Shown piece after piece: positions 36,922 to 45,867 of a DNA stretch of 64,000 bases. The notes beneath the pieces are model-generated. The model did no database searches, had not been told where the DNA came from, and saw only the letters and a list, made by a program, of their open reading frames with translations. The number at the start of each line of letters is the position of its first letter. Within the stretch, counting starts at the first letter, position 1. The stretch comes from Anaerococcus nagyae. Lineage in GTDB: Bacteria > Bacillota > Clostridia > Tissierellales > Peptoniphilaceae. The stretch covers positions 101,970 through 165,969 of the forward strand of contig NZ_JAGGLS010000003.1 of the NCBI RefSeq assembly GCF_017874535.1, written 5' to 3'. The translations under genes and the position numbers were made by a program.

Positions 36922-37563
36922 ATGGAAATAAAATCTACAGCTCCTACCAAGGCCAATTTAATTGCTGCAAAAGATCATCTAAGCTTATTGCAGGGTGGGT
37001 TAGATATACTAGATAAGTCTAGAAAAGCACTCATTCAAGCGCATGATAGCAAAATAAAACAAAGGGATGACTTAAATGAAGAAGTAAATGAAACAATAGA
37101 AAAAGTTAGCAAAAATTTTAAACGCGCTATGATTACTATGGGGGAATCGAAACTTGATGACATATCAAGAATTGTACCAGTAGATAATAGTATAAGTTTG
37201 CAAGAAGATGAATTTATGCAAACAAAAATTTATAACATAAATTTTGAGCCATCTAAATTAAATTTATCTTATTCATTTTATGAAACAAATGAGGCGTTTG
37301 ATGTAGCTTTGTTATCGTTTAATGAACTTAAAGATAAAATTTATAAGCTTGCAGAGCTTGATACTACAATTAATAACCTTGATAGACAAATAAAAAAGAC
37401 AAGTAAGAAAGTAAACTCTCTGGAAAAAGTTCAAATTCCCAAGACAGAGGAAAGAATAAAAACAATTTCTGCTTTGATTGAAGAAAAAGAAAGAGAAGAA
37501 TTTTCAAAAACTAAGATGGTTAAGGATAAAAAAATTAGAGATCAAAAAAATGCTGCTGATTAA
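36922..37563 (+). CDS. ntpD: V-type ATPase subunit D (central stalk)
   Basis: 213-residue rotor shaft. Starts with the family pattern PTKANLIAAKDHLSLLQGGLDILDKSRKAL and ends with a long helix NSLEKVQIPKTEERIKTIS. Last gene of the operon, 2 bp after ntpB, followed by a terminator. Confidence 0.94.
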   Translation: MEIKSTAPTKANLIAAKDHLSLLQGGLDILDKSRKALIQAHDSKIKQRDDLNEEVNETIEKVSKNFKRAMITMGESKLDDISRIVPVDNSISLQEDEFMQTKIYNINFEPSKLNLSYSFYETNEAFDVALLSFNELKDKIYKLAELDTTINNLDRQIKKTSKKVNSLEKVQIPKTEERIKTISALIEEKEREEFSKTKMVKDKKIRDQKNAAD

Positions 37564-37590
37564 TTAGCAGTATTTTGCTCTCTTTTTTTT
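37548..37590 (+). terminator. Terminator of the V-type ATPase operon
   Basis: Stem AAATGCTGCT / AGCAGTATTT (one G-U) around the ntpD stop, with an eight-T run a few bases further on. Confidence 0.6.
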
Positions 37591-37619
37591 GCAAATAATG
37601 GACCTAAATGAATAATGAG

Positions 37620-37648
37620 TTGACAAAACTACTTTTTGATGATAGCTT
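37620..37648 (+). promoter_or_regulatory. Putative promoter of bioY-bioD-bioA
   Basis: Perfect TTGACA at 37620-37625, 17-bp spacer, weak TAGCTT -10. A near-inverted TGTTCAA lies at 37661-37667. No clean BirA operator is recognisable. Confidence 0.4.
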
Positions 37649-37690
37649 ATTTAAGGTAAATGTTCAAAATAATAACTATGGAGGAAATAT

Positions 37691-38245
37691 TTGAAAATTT
37701 CAAAAGTAAGAGATTTAGTTTTGTGCTCTTTGTTTGTAGCATTAATTATTGTTGGAACTTTTATAAGAATACCAATTCCAGTTTTGCCATTCACACTGCA
37801 ACTATTATTTACAATGCTTGCAGGATTATTATTAGGACCAAAACTTGGCGCCACTTCTGTAATCGTTTACATAATATTAGGTCTTATAGGTATTCCTGTA
37901 TTTACTGAGGGCGGCGGAATTGGATACGTTTTTAAACCAAGTTTTGGGTACATAATAGGTTTTGTATTTTCGACTTATGTTACAGGGAAGATCGCTAATA
38001 AAGAAAAAAATCCAAGTATGAAAAGACTTCTTATTGCAAACTTTGCAGGTCTTTTTATACTTTATGCTATTGGGATGATTTATTATTACTTAATTAGTAA
38101 TTTTTATTTAGGATCGCCAATTGGAGTAAAGGCACTTATTTTATATTGCTTTATACTTGCAATACCAGGAGATATTCTTCTTTGTATCTTGGGGGCAATA
38201 CTTGGTAAAAGACTTATTCCAATGGTAAACAAAGGATTTAATTAA
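37691..38245 (+). CDS. bioY: Biotin transporter BioY (ECF substrate-binding component)
   Basis: 184-residue integral membrane S-component for biotin uptake. Six hydrophobic segments; the family motifs IPIPVLPFTLQLL and YIILGLIGIPVF, GGGIGYVFKPSFGYIIGF are clear. TTG start with GGAGG seven bases upstream. Clustered with bioD and bioA, so the cell both imports and partly makes biotin. The energising module (EcfA/A'/T) is not in the window. Confidence 0.94.
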   Translation: MKISKVRDLVLCSLFVALIIVGTFIRIPIPVLPFTLQLLFTMLAGLLLGPKLGATSVIVYIILGLIGIPVFTEGGGIGYVFKPSFGYIIGFVFSTYVTGKIANKEKNPSMKRLLIANFAGLFILYAIGMIYYYLISNFYLGSPIGVKALILYCFILAIPGDILLCILGAILGKRLIPMVNKGFN

Positions 38246-38257
38246 AAGGAGGAAAAA

Positions 38258-38941
38258 TTGAGTAAAAACGTTTTTGTAACAGGAACTGGAACTGAAATAG
38301 GAAAGACTTATGTGGCAGGTCTTATGGTAAAAAAATTAGCTGAAGCTAATTTAAAATCAGGATACTATAAGGCGGCAATGAGTGGGAATGAAAGAGATGA
38401 AAAAGGTCAGCTTATTCCAGGTGATGCAAAATTTATAAAAGATTTTGCAAATATTGAACAGTCTTTAGATACAATGAGCCCTTACATTTATGAGAAGGCA
38501 GTATCACCTCATTTGGCATCACAAATAGAAGGAAATCCAGTTGATTTAGATGTAGTAATAGAAAATTTTGAAAAGCTTAAAAATAAATATGATTATATAA
38601 CTTTAGAAGGTTCAGGTGGGATTTTATGTCCTCTTCGCTTTGATGAGGAAAAAATATTTTTAGAAGACTTTATAAAAAAATCTAATATTTCTTGTGTTAT
38701 AGTAGCAGATGCAGGGCTTGGAACTATAAATGATGTTGTACTAACAGCTTTTTATATGAAAGAAAATAATATAGATTTAAAAGGAATAATTTTTAATAAC
38801 TTTATAACAGGAGATTTATTGCAAGAAGACAATATAAAAATGTGCGAATACATGACGGGATCAAAGGTTATTGCCTGTGTTAAAAAGAATGATAAAGACC
38901 TTGACATCGATGTCGAAGATTTAAAGAGAATTTATGAATAG
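38258..38941 (+). CDS. bioD: Dethiobiotin synthase
   Basis: Closes the ureido ring of biotin from diaminopelargonate, CO2 and ATP. 227 residues, P-loop FVTGTGTEIGKT at the N-terminus, YKAAMSG with conserved Lys, and LEGSGGILCPL. TTG start after AGGAGG. Lies between bioY and bioA. Confidence 0.94.
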   Translation: MSKNVFVTGTGTEIGKTYVAGLMVKKLAEANLKSGYYKAAMSGNERDEKGQLIPGDAKFIKDFANIEQSLDTMSPYIYEKAVSPHLASQIEGNPVDLDVVIENFEKLKNKYDYITLEGSGGILCPLRFDEEKIFLEDFIKKSNISCVIVADAGLGTINDVVLTAFYMKENNIDLKGIIFNNFITGDLLQEDNIKMCEYMTGSKVIACVKKNDKDLDIDVEDLKRIYE

Positions 38942-38949
38942 GAGTTATT

Positions 38950-40149
38950 ATGATTTGGTATCCTTATGAACAATTGAAAACAATGAAAGATCCCTACAAA
39001 GTTGTTGATGCTAAGGGAGTTTATCTTTACACAGAAGATAACAAAATGATAGACTCTGTTTCTTCATGGTGGAGTAATATCTATGGTTATAAAAATGAAA
39101 GATTAAATGAATCAATTATAAATCAAGTAAATAAATTTTCTCATGTCATGCTTGGTGGAATTACTCATGAACCTGTAGAAACTCTTTCTAATAAATTAAA
39201 AGAATTCTTGCCTGGAGATTTAGATTACCCTTTCTTTTCTGACTCTGGATCTGTTGCAGTTGAAGTAGCTCTTAAAATGGCACTTCAATTTTATATGAAT
39301 AAAGGTGAAGAAGATCGAACAATGATTCTCGCACTTAATCATGCTTATCATGGAGATACTTTTAAAACTATGGAAGTGGGAGATGATGAAGATTATCACT
39401 TTGTTTTAAAGGCCTATGGAAAGAGCAAATATGTAGTTCACATTCCAACAGAAATTGATGCATTAGAAGATGCTTTTGAAAAATATGGGGATAGATTAAA
39501 TTCATTTATAGTTGAACCACTCCTTCAAGGAGCTGGTGGAATGAGGATGTATGATATTTCCTTCTTAGAAAGAGCCAGAGAGCTTTGTGATGAGTATAAT
39601 GTACTTTTAATTTTTGATGAAGTAGCAACAGGTTTTGGTAGAACTGGAAATAGATTTGTAGCAGATTTAGTTTTGCCAGATATAATATGTTTAGGAAAGG
39701 CGCTAACTGGAGGTTACATTGGTCATGCAGCTACAGTTGCAAATAAAAAAGTTTTTGATGCCTTTTACGACGACGATCCAACTCATGCGCTAATGCATGG
39801 TCCAACATTTATGGCAAACCCATTAGCTTGTTCAGTAGCAATTAGTGGAATAGAAATTTTTGAAGAAGAAAATTTTATGGAAAAAATAAAGAAAATAGAA
39901 GAGATACAAAGAGAAGAGATGGCTGGATTCACACATCCTAAGATAGAAGAAGTAAGGGTTATGGGTGGATGCGTTTGTATTGAAGTAAAAGATGAAAAAG
40001 ACATTCGTGGTTTTCAAGAATTTGCTTATAAAAGAGGAGTATTTGCAAGACCTTTTATAAAGTATATTTATTCCATGGTGCCTTATGTAATAAGTGAAGA
40101 TGAACTTAGAAAAGTTATGAGAACTATGAAAGAGTGGTTTGAAAGATAA
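38950..40149 (+). CDS. bioA: Adenosylmethionine-8-amino-7-oxononanoate aminotransferase
   Basis: PLP enzyme converting 7-keto-8-aminopelargonate to the diamine. The PLP lysine is K250 (LGKALTGGYIGHAA), with FDEVATGFGRTG and the substrate-binding SSWWSNIYGY near the start. At 399 residues it is shorter than the usual 430 or so. No bioB or bioF is visible, so those steps must be elsewhere or the pathway starts from scavenged intermediates. Confidence 0.93.
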   Translation: MIWYPYEQLKTMKDPYKVVDAKGVYLYTEDNKMIDSVSSWWSNIYGYKNERLNESIINQVNKFSHVMLGGITHEPVETLSNKLKEFLPGDLDYPFFSDSGSVAVEVALKMALQFYMNKGEEDRTMILALNHAYHGDTFKTMEVGDDEDYHFVLKAYGKSKYVVHIPTEIDALEDAFEKYGDRLNSFIVEPLLQGAGGMRMYDISFLERARELCDEYNVLLIFDEVATGFGRTGNRFVADLVLPDIICLGKALTGGYIGHAATVANKKVFDAFYDDDPTHALMHGPTFMANPLACSVAISGIEIFEEENFMEKIKKIEEIQREEMAGFTHPKIEEVRVMGGCVCIEVKDEKDIRGFQEFAYKRGVFARPFIKYIYSMVPYVISEDELRKVMRTMKEWFER

Positions 40150-40201
40150 TTTTATATTTTATTATTTTTTTAGAGCCCTTTGATAGATAGTAAATGACCA
40201 C

Positions 40202-40245
40202 ATAGTGTAAGAAAAGGAAGTGAGTCCTATCTTGCACTATTTTTG
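40202..40245 (+). terminator. Hairpin after bioA, probable terminator
   Basis: Imperfect stem of about 13 bp: ATAGTGTAAGA pairs with TCTTGCACTAT (one G-U), then TTTTT. Located 53 bp after bioA. It could instead be an inverted repeat of a decayed mobile element. Confidence 0.55.
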
Positions 40246-40587
40246 TACAATGAAAGATTAGTATGTTTTATAGTTAAAATATCCGTCCAAAAACTAAGAT
40301 CATATAGTTCTAGAAATTTTTAAAAATGAAGATTATTAAATTAATTAGAAAGATTATAAGAATAAAAAATATTAATGGGGCTATTGTAGAATGAATGAAT
40401 CGTCCCAAAATCATTAGAAGAACCTATACAGAAATTTTCTCTCCACGAGATGGCAGGCTATATAAATAATTTCCTAGGAGAACTTCTTCTAATGAAGGGA
40501 TGATAACTATTCATATTTTTGTAACAGATCATGCTGCTATGTTCTAATTTAAATTACCATATGGCAGAATAACCTAATTAATTTCAG
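40246..40587 (+). other. Non-coding or decayed DNA between bioA and rodA
   Basis: No intact gene on either strand. In one plus frame (around 40323-40440) interrupted coding can be read as KMKIIKLIRKIIRI, then NGAIVE, stop, MNRPKIIRRTY, which recalls the C-terminal NGxIEGxNxKIKxIKR pattern of ISL3-type transposases. A neighbouring frame gives 33 open codons. This is suggestive of a remnant transposase, but too degraded to call. Confidence 0.3.
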
Positions 40588-41772
40588 TTAAATTTGACTT
40601 TTGTTAGCAAGTTTTTTACTGTTACTTACCAATTTAGGATCAATAACGTTCATAGTTTCATAATCCAACGAGTCTGGATCCCTATATGATTTTTGCATAG
40701 AGGCTGTTAAGGCTAGACCTATTAGAATCAAACAAATTAATTGGAAAGTACCTCCAGAAGATAATAGTGGAAGTGGAATACCTGTTACGGGCATGATTCC
40801 TATAGTCATACCAATGTTTTCAAATATATGTATGAAAAGCATTGCTGCTACACCTGTTACCATAATAGTTATAAAAGTATTATTAGATTTACGAGCTATC
40901 ATTACCAATCTAATAATTATAATGGTAAATAATATTACAAGAATTATAGCACCAATAAAACCTAGTTCTTCAGCTAGAACAGAAAAAATAAAATCTGTTT
41001 CTTTTTCAGGGATATATCCGTATTGAGACTGACTACCTTTTAGAAATCCTCGTCCATTAAGCATTCCAGATCCTATGGCTATCATACCTTGATATTGTTG
41101 CCAGTTTGATCCTGAAATATCACGTGAAGGATTTAGGAAGTTTTGAATTCTATCAGCTCTAAAGCCAGACAGATTAGTCAAAAGTATATATCCTCCTATA
41201 AGTCCAATTACTGCAAATAACCCTATCCATTTCCAAGAAATTCCTGCTACAAAAAGCATAGCAGCAATGAAGAAAAGATAAACCATTGCTGTACCAAAGT
41301 CAGGTTGTAATAAAATAAGACCAACAGGTATTGCAGCAAATATTAACACTCTTAAAAGAATAAGAGGTTCATTTAGCTTATCCTTATACTTATCAATGTA
41401 GGCTGCAAAAGAAAATATCAAACCAACCTTTACAATTTCTGAAGGTTGGATGGAAAATGATCCTATATAAACCCAAGATTTGGCTCCCCATTCATCTAGT
41501 CCACGTCCCAAAAATAGTGTCATCACTAAAAGAGCTAGACTTATAGCATAAATTACTTTCCAAGATTTTTTTATTACATCAAGATCCATTGTACAAAGTA
41601 CAGCTATTAATATAAAGCCAATCACTGTTGAAGCTATTTGCGTTTTAATAGCTGAAAAATCTCCTCCTTGAGCCGAATACAATACAATTAGACCATAGAT
41701 ACTTAAAATTAAAGTTGCAAAAAGCAAAATTAAATCAAGTTCTTTTAAATTTTTTTTCTTTAAATTAAACAT
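40588..41772 (-). CDS. rodA: Peptidoglycan polymerase RodA (SEDS family)
   Basis: 394-residue multi-pass membrane glycosyltransferase of the elongation machinery. WVYIGSFSIQPSEIVK, the long extracellular segment with GRGFLKGSQSQYGYIPEKETDFIFSVLAEELG read in pieces, and the C-terminal GIPLPLLSSGG loop identify SEDS proteins; the GSQSQ...PEKETDFIF form is RodA rather than FtsW. Ribosome site AGGTGA lies seven bases upstream. It is a single gene, divergent from nth. Confidence 0.92.
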   Translation of the reverse strand: MFNLKKKNLKELDLILLFATLILSIYGLIVLYSAQGGDFSAIKTQIASTVIGFILIAVLCTMDLDVIKKSWKVIYAISLALLVMTLFLGRGLDEWGAKSWVYIGSFSIQPSEIVKVGLIFSFAAYIDKYKDKLNEPLILLRVLIFAAIPVGLILLQPDFGTAMVYLFFIAAMLFVAGISWKWIGLFAVIGLIGGYILLTNLSGFRADRIQNFLNPSRDISGSNWQQYQGMIAIGSGMLNGRGFLKGSQSQYGYIPEKETDFIFSVLAEELGFIGAIILVILFTIIIIRLVMIARKSNNTFITIMVTGVAAMLFIHIFENIGMTIGIMPVTGIPLPLLSSGGTFQLICLILIGLALTASMQKSYRDPDSLDYETMNVIDPKLVSNSKKLANKSQI

Positions 41773-41797
41773 TCAATCACCTCATATCTAAAAACTT

Positions 41798-41806
41798 ATT
41801 ATACCA
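41798..41806 (-). promoter_or_regulatory. Extended -10 promoter of rodA
   Basis: On the minus strand TGGTATAAT, 26 bp before the rodA ATG; no strong -35 box. Confidence 0.55.
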
Positions 41807-41867
41807 TTATTACTTATTTTTTTATACAAATATATAGTATAGTCCTAATAAAGGATAAGGTGATAAT

Positions 41868-42509
41868 ATTTTAAAAAAAGAAGAAATAAAAGAAGTTTTA
41901 GATATTTTAGATGATATGTATAAGGATCCTTCAGAAAATATGTTGGAATTTGAAACGCCTTTTGAAGGACTCATAGCAACCATACTTTCAGCTCAAAGCA
42001 CTGACGTAAGAGTAAATTTAGTTACAAGTAAACTTTTTAAAGAAGCTAATACTCCAGAAGACTTTGCTAAAATGGACATAAAAGACTTGGAAAATTGGAT
42101 AAAGTCTATAGGTATATACAAAAATAAAGCGAAAAATATAAAAGCCACAAGTCAAATCCTTTTAGATGAATATAATGGAGAAGTCCCAAAGGAAAAAAAG
42201 GAACTCATAAAACTACCAGGTGTAGGGGTAAAGACTGCTAATGTTGTCTTAGCAAATGCTTTTGATATACCAGCTTTTCCAGTAGATACCCATGTATTTC
42301 GTGTATCAAATAGGCTAGGTCTAGCTGATGCAGATAATGTAACTAAAACTGAAAAACAATTAGAAAAGAATGTAGAAGAAGAAAGATGGAATCTCACTCA
42401 CAAGCAATTAATAAGCCATGGTAGAGCTATTTGTAAGGCTCGTAGTCCAAAATGTTCTGAGTGTAAACTAAGTAAGCTTTGCTTATATTATAGGAGTAAT
42501 AATGATTAA
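41868..42509 (+). CDS. nth: Endonuclease III, probable ATT start
   Basis: Bifunctional DNA glycosylase/AP lyase removing oxidised pyrimidines. Helix-hairpin-helix LPGVGVKTANVV supplies the catalytic Lys, VDTHVFRVSNR the catalytic Asp, and the 4Fe-4S cluster cysteines have the C-X6-C-X2-C-X5-C spacing near the end. The first in-frame ATG (41916) would delete the first family helix. The frame is open back to a stop at 41856 with no ATG, GTG or TTG. An ATT at 41868, preceded by AAGGTGAT, gives MLKKEEIKEVLDIL, which fits the family (213 residues). The product is sure; the start is inference. Confidence 0.85.
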   Translation: MLKKEEIKEVLDILDDMYKDPSENMLEFETPFEGLIATILSAQSTDVRVNLVTSKLFKEANTPEDFAKMDIKDLENWIKSIGIYKNKAKNIKATSQILLDEYNGEVPKEKKELIKLPGVGVKTANVVLANAFDIPAFPVDTHVFRVSNRLGLADADNVTKTEKQLEKNVEEERWNLTHKQLISHGRAICKARSPKCSECKLSKLCLYYRSNND

Positions 42510-43353
42510 ACTTTTTGCCATAGATATGGATGGTACTTTGCTAAATTCTAAAGATAGGATAAATGAAGCAAGTATTGAGGCAATAAGAAAATTAAATGAA
42601 TCTGGCGTAAAGACAGTTCTTTGTAGCGGTAGAGTAGTGACTTCTCTTAAAGTTAACAATGATATACTTCAAACAGATAATCCGATGATTGCAAACAATG
42701 GTGCTGTTATAAAAGTAAATAGCAAAAAAGTTCTAAGTACTCATCCTTTAGAAGATAAGCATCTTAAAGAAATAATAGATTTTTGTGAAAATCATAAATT
42801 TGTTTATCATTTTTATGATGAGGATACATTTTATTCAAATTCTTTAGATTTTGATAGACTTGAACATTTAAAAAGGGATACAGATTATGGATTAAATTAT
42901 CAATGTAATATAAATATATCTGAAGATCCTTACAAAACGTTAAAGCAAAAAGATCATAATGCAACAAAAATTTTAATAGGATGCTTAGCAAAACATCCTT
43001 ATGGAGAAGAAAAATCAGTTAAAATAATTGAAAATGAGTTTAAAGATAGATTATATATTACCTCATCAGGTTGGGGATCAGTAGAAATTATGGAGCCTGC
43101 TGTTAATAAGTGGAATGGTATCTTAGAGTTGACTGATTTTTTGGGTATAAAAGTAAACGAAGTAGCTGCAATTGGGGATTCATTCAATGATTTACCAATG
43201 ATAAGTAAATCTCATTTAGGTTTTGCTATGGGCAATGCTAATGCTGAAGTTAAAAAAATAGCTTCTTATAAAGTGTCTGATAATAATAGTACAGGAATAA
43301 GCGAAGCCGCAAATATAATATTAGAATATAATAAGGAAAATCCAAATGTTTAA
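42502..43353 (+). CDS. HAD superfamily (Cof-type, IIB) phosphatase
   Basis: 283 residues. Motif I FAIDMDGTLLNS, motif II SGR, motif III Lys region and motif IV GDSFNDLPM are all present, with the Cof-type C2 cap between about 85 and 190. These phosphatases act on small phosphorylated sugars, nucleotides or cofactors; the substrate cannot be read here. It overlaps nth by 8 bp and trmL by 8 bp. Confidence 0.88.
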   Translation: MIKLFAIDMDGTLLNSKDRINEASIEAIRKLNESGVKTVLCSGRVVTSLKVNNDILQTDNPMIANNGAVIKVNSKKVLSTHPLEDKHLKEIIDFCENHKFVYHFYDEDTFYSNSLDFDRLEHLKRDTDYGLNYQCNINISEDPYKTLKQKDHNATKILIGCLAKHPYGEEKSVKIIENEFKDRLYITSSGWGSVEIMEPAVNKWNGILELTDFLGIKVNEVAAIGDSFNDLPMISKSHLGFAMGNANAEVKKIASYKVSDNNSTGISEAANIILEYNKENPNV

Positions 43354-43804
43354 TATAGTTTTATTATCCCCAGAATATCCAGGAAATGTAGGAAATATTG
43401 GTAGAACTAGTGTATTAACAGAATCCAATCTTCATCTTGTTAGGCCATTTAAATTTGATTTTTCAGATAAAGCACTAAAAAAAGCAGGTATTGATTATTG
43501 GAATAAAGTAAATCTTACCATTCACGATAGTATGGATGAGTTTTTGGAATTTATAAAAGATAAAAATTTTTACTTAGTAGAAACAGGTACTGACAAAAAA
43601 TATTCTGATGTAGAATTTAAGGATGGAGATTATTTAATTTTTGGTAGAGAAAAAGAAGGCATAAATCAAGCTATTCTTGATAAATATAATGAAAAAATCA
43701 TTACTATTCCAATGACTAAAAAGATAGACAGATCTTTAAATTTAGCTAATTCTGTAACTATAGTCTTATATGAAGCTTTAAGACAAAATAATTTTAATTT
43801 TTAG
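43346..43804 (+). CDS. trmL: tRNA (cytidine(34)-2'-O)-methyltransferase
   Basis: SPOUT methyltransferase modifying the wobble base of tRNA-Leu. 152 residues with EYPGNVGNIGRT at the N-terminus, LIFGREKEGI and the C-terminal trefoil-knot segment IPMTKKIDRSLNLANSV. Length and motifs fit TrmL (YibK/CspR). Confidence 0.93.
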   Translation: MFNIVLLSPEYPGNVGNIGRTSVLTESNLHLVRPFKFDFSDKALKKAGIDYWNKVNLTIHDSMDEFLEFIKDKNFYLVETGTDKKYSDVEFKDGDYLIFGREKEGINQAILDKYNEKIITIPMTKKIDRSLNLANSVTIVLYEALRQNNFNF

Positions 43805-43812
43805 GAGAATAA

Positions 43813-44742
43813 ATGTACGATATTATAATTTTAGGAGCAGGTCCAGCAGGACTTACAGCAGGTCTTTATGCAGGCCGTTCAAAACTGAACACTCTAATAA
43901 TAGAAAAAAATATACCAGGTGGACAAATAGCAACAACTGCAACAGTAGAAAATTATCCAGGATCAATGGAAGAAGCCACTGGAATGGGTTTATCAGATAG
44001 AATGTATAATCAAGCTAAGGAATACTGTGAATTCTTAACAACAAATGTAATAGAAGTTAACTTAGAAGGAGAAATTAAAAAAGTTTATACAGAAGATGGT
44101 AAAACTTTAGAAGCAAAAGTAATTATAGTATCTACCGGAGCAGATCATAGAAAACTTGACGTAAAAGGCGAGGAAGAATTTGCTAATATGGGAGTTTCAT
44201 ATTGTGCAACTTGTGACGGTCCATTCTTTATGGGTCTAGATATTTTTGTAGTAGGTGGAGGAGATAGTGCTTTAGAAGAAGCCCTATATCTAACTAAATT
44301 TGCAAAATCTGTCACTATAATTCACAGACGTGACCAATTTAGAGCAAGTCAAGTGGTTGTGGATAAAATAAAAGCTAACGGAAAAGTTAAACTTGTATTA
44401 GATTCTGTAGTTCATGAAATCAAAGGTGATAAAGAAGCAAAATCAGTTGTTGTAGAAAATGTTAAGACTGGTGAGCTAACAGAATTAAAAAGTGATAATA
44501 ATAACCCGATTGGGGTATTTATATTTGTAGGATATATACCACAAACAAAAATATTTGAAGGTAAGCTTGATATGAATTATGGGTATATAGTTACTAACGA
44601 TGATATGAAAACTAACATCGAAGGTGTATTTGCCATTGGGGATACCCGTGAAAAGTCTGTAAGACAAATGGTAACAGCCGCTGGAGATGGATGCATCGCT
44701 GCAGTGGTAGCTAATAGATACCTTGACGGACAAGCGTGGTAG
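43813..44742 (+). CDS. trxB: Thioredoxin reductase
   Basis: FAD/NADPH enzyme reducing thioredoxin. 309 residues: FAD-binding GAGPAGLTAGLYAGR, redox-active CATC (C131 and C134), NADPH-binding GGGDSALEEALYL, and the C-terminal FAIGDTREK. No thioredoxin gene is adjacent. Ends 63 bp before gapA with no clear terminator. Confidence 0.94.
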   Translation: MYDIIILGAGPAGLTAGLYAGRSKLNTLIIEKNIPGGQIATTATVENYPGSMEEATGMGLSDRMYNQAKEYCEFLTTNVIEVNLEGEIKKVYTEDGKTLEAKVIIVSTGADHRKLDVKGEEEFANMGVSYCATCDGPFFMGLDIFVVGGGDSALEEALYLTKFAKSVTIIHRRDQFRASQVVVDKIKANGKVKLVLDSVVHEIKGDKEAKSVVVENVKTGELTELKSDNNNPIGVFIFVGYIPQTKIFEGKLDMNYGYIVTNDDMKTNIEGVFAIGDTREKSVRQMVTAAGDGCIAAVVANRYLDGQAW

Positions 44743-44748
44743 CATACC

Positions 44749-44776
44749 TTGACAAATTACTAACGTATAGTTAAAT
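44749..44776 (+). promoter_or_regulatory. gapA promoter
   Basis: Perfect TTGACA (44749-44754), 16-bp spacer, TTAAAT (44771-44776). The -35 lies within the second copy of the decamer ATACCTTGAC, whose first copy is in the trxB end (44718). Confidence 0.55.
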
Positions 44777-44805
44777 GTAATTGTAGAAAACTTTTAGGAG
44801 GAATA

Positions 44806-45810
44806 ATGACAACAAAAGTAGCAATCAACGGATTCGGTAGAATCGGACGTCTTACACTTAGAAGAATAGCTGAAGTACAAGACGATATTGAAGTAGTAGC
44901 TATTAACGACCTAATTGACAAACACGGCCTTGCTTATGCATTTAAATATGATACAGCACAAGGAAGATTTAATGGAGACTTTGAAGAAACAGAAGATGGA
45001 TTTAAAGTAAATGGTAAAGAAATAAAAATCTTTGCTGAAAGAAATCCAGAAGACCTACCTTGGGGAGATCTAGGAGTAGATGTTGTACTTGAATGTACCG
45101 GACTTTTCACACAAAAAGAAAAAGCAGAAGCTCACATTAAAGCAGGTGCTAAAAAAGTTCTTATTTCAGCTCCAGGCAAAGGCGAGATGAAAACTATCGT
45201 TTACGGTGTAAACCATGAAACACTTGATGGCTCTGAAACAGTAGTATCAGCAGCAAGCTGTACAACAAACTGTTTAGCACCAATGGTAAACGTATTAAAT
45301 AAAGAATTTGGTTTTGTTACAGGTCAAATGTCAACAATCCACGCTTACACAGCAACACAAGCTATCCAAGATACACCAGCAACTAAAAAAGACCTTAGAG
45401 GGGGACGTGCAGCAGCACAAAATACAATCCCAGCTTCAACAGGAGCTGCTAAGGCAGTAGGTAAAGTATTACCAGAAGTTGATGGTAAAATTGATGGTAC
45501 AGCATTAAGAGTTCCAGTAATTACTGGCTCTGTTACAGAACTTTACTCAATCCTTGAAAAGAAAGTTTCTGTTGAAGAAGTTAACGAAGCAATGAAAAAT
45601 TACTCAAATGATGCATTTGCTTACGAAACAGAAGATGTTGTATCAAGTGATATTGTAGGATACCCAGCAGGATCTGTATTTGATTCTCAACTTACAAAAG
45701 TTGTTGAAAATGGCGATACACAAATCGTTAAAACAGTTGCTTGGTATGATAATGAAGCAGGTTATGTATCTAACCTTGTTAGAACACTAGATTATTTAGC
45801 TAACCTTTAA
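44806..45810 (+). CDS. gapA: Glyceraldehyde-3-phosphate dehydrogenase, type I
   Basis: NAD-dependent glycolytic enzyme, 334 residues. NAD-binding INGFGRIGR at the N-terminus, active-site Cys152 in [12 protein letters not shown], catalytic His in [15 protein letters not shown] near the end. Strong AGGAGG and highly biased codons. Followed by an attenuator-like hairpin before pgk. Confidence 0.98.
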   Translation: MTTKVAINGFGRIGRLTLRRIAEVQDDIEVVAINDLIDKHGLAYAFKYDTAQGRFNGDFEETEDGFKVNGKEIKIFAERNPEDLPWGDLGVDVVLECTGLFTQKEKAEAHIKAGAKKVLISAPGKGEMKTIVYGVNHETLDGSETVVSAASCTTNCLAPMVNVLNKEFGFVTGQMSTIHAYTATQAIQDTPATKKDLRGGRAAAQNTIPASTGAAKAVGKVLPEVDGKIDGTALRVPVITGSVTELYSILEKKVSVEEVNEAMKNYSNDAFAYETEDVVSSDIVGYPAGSVFDSQLTKVVENGDTQIVKTVAWYDNEAGYVSNLVRTLDYLANL

Positions 45811-45819
45811 GAGATAGTA

Positions 45820-45857
45820 TAGGGGCAGAGATATTTATCTCTTGCCCTTTTATTTTT
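45820..45857 (+). terminator. Hairpin/terminator between gapA and pgk
   Basis: AGGGGCA.GAGATA / TATCTCTTGCCCTT stem with one bulge, then TTTTATTTTT. As pgk lacks an obvious promoter of its own, this is likely a partial terminator giving higher gapA than downstream expression. Confidence 0.7.
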
Positions 45858-45867
45858 AAGGAGAATT

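Noticed and set aside
37660..37908. 82-residue plus-strand frame overlapping the start of bioY
   Set aside because: Out of frame with bioY, low-complexity product, no ribosome site; bioY in the other frame has clear family motifs.
40588..41772. FtsW rather than RodA
   Set aside because: The extracellular loop form (GSQSQYGYIPEKETDFIF) is that of RodA; no division genes are nearby.
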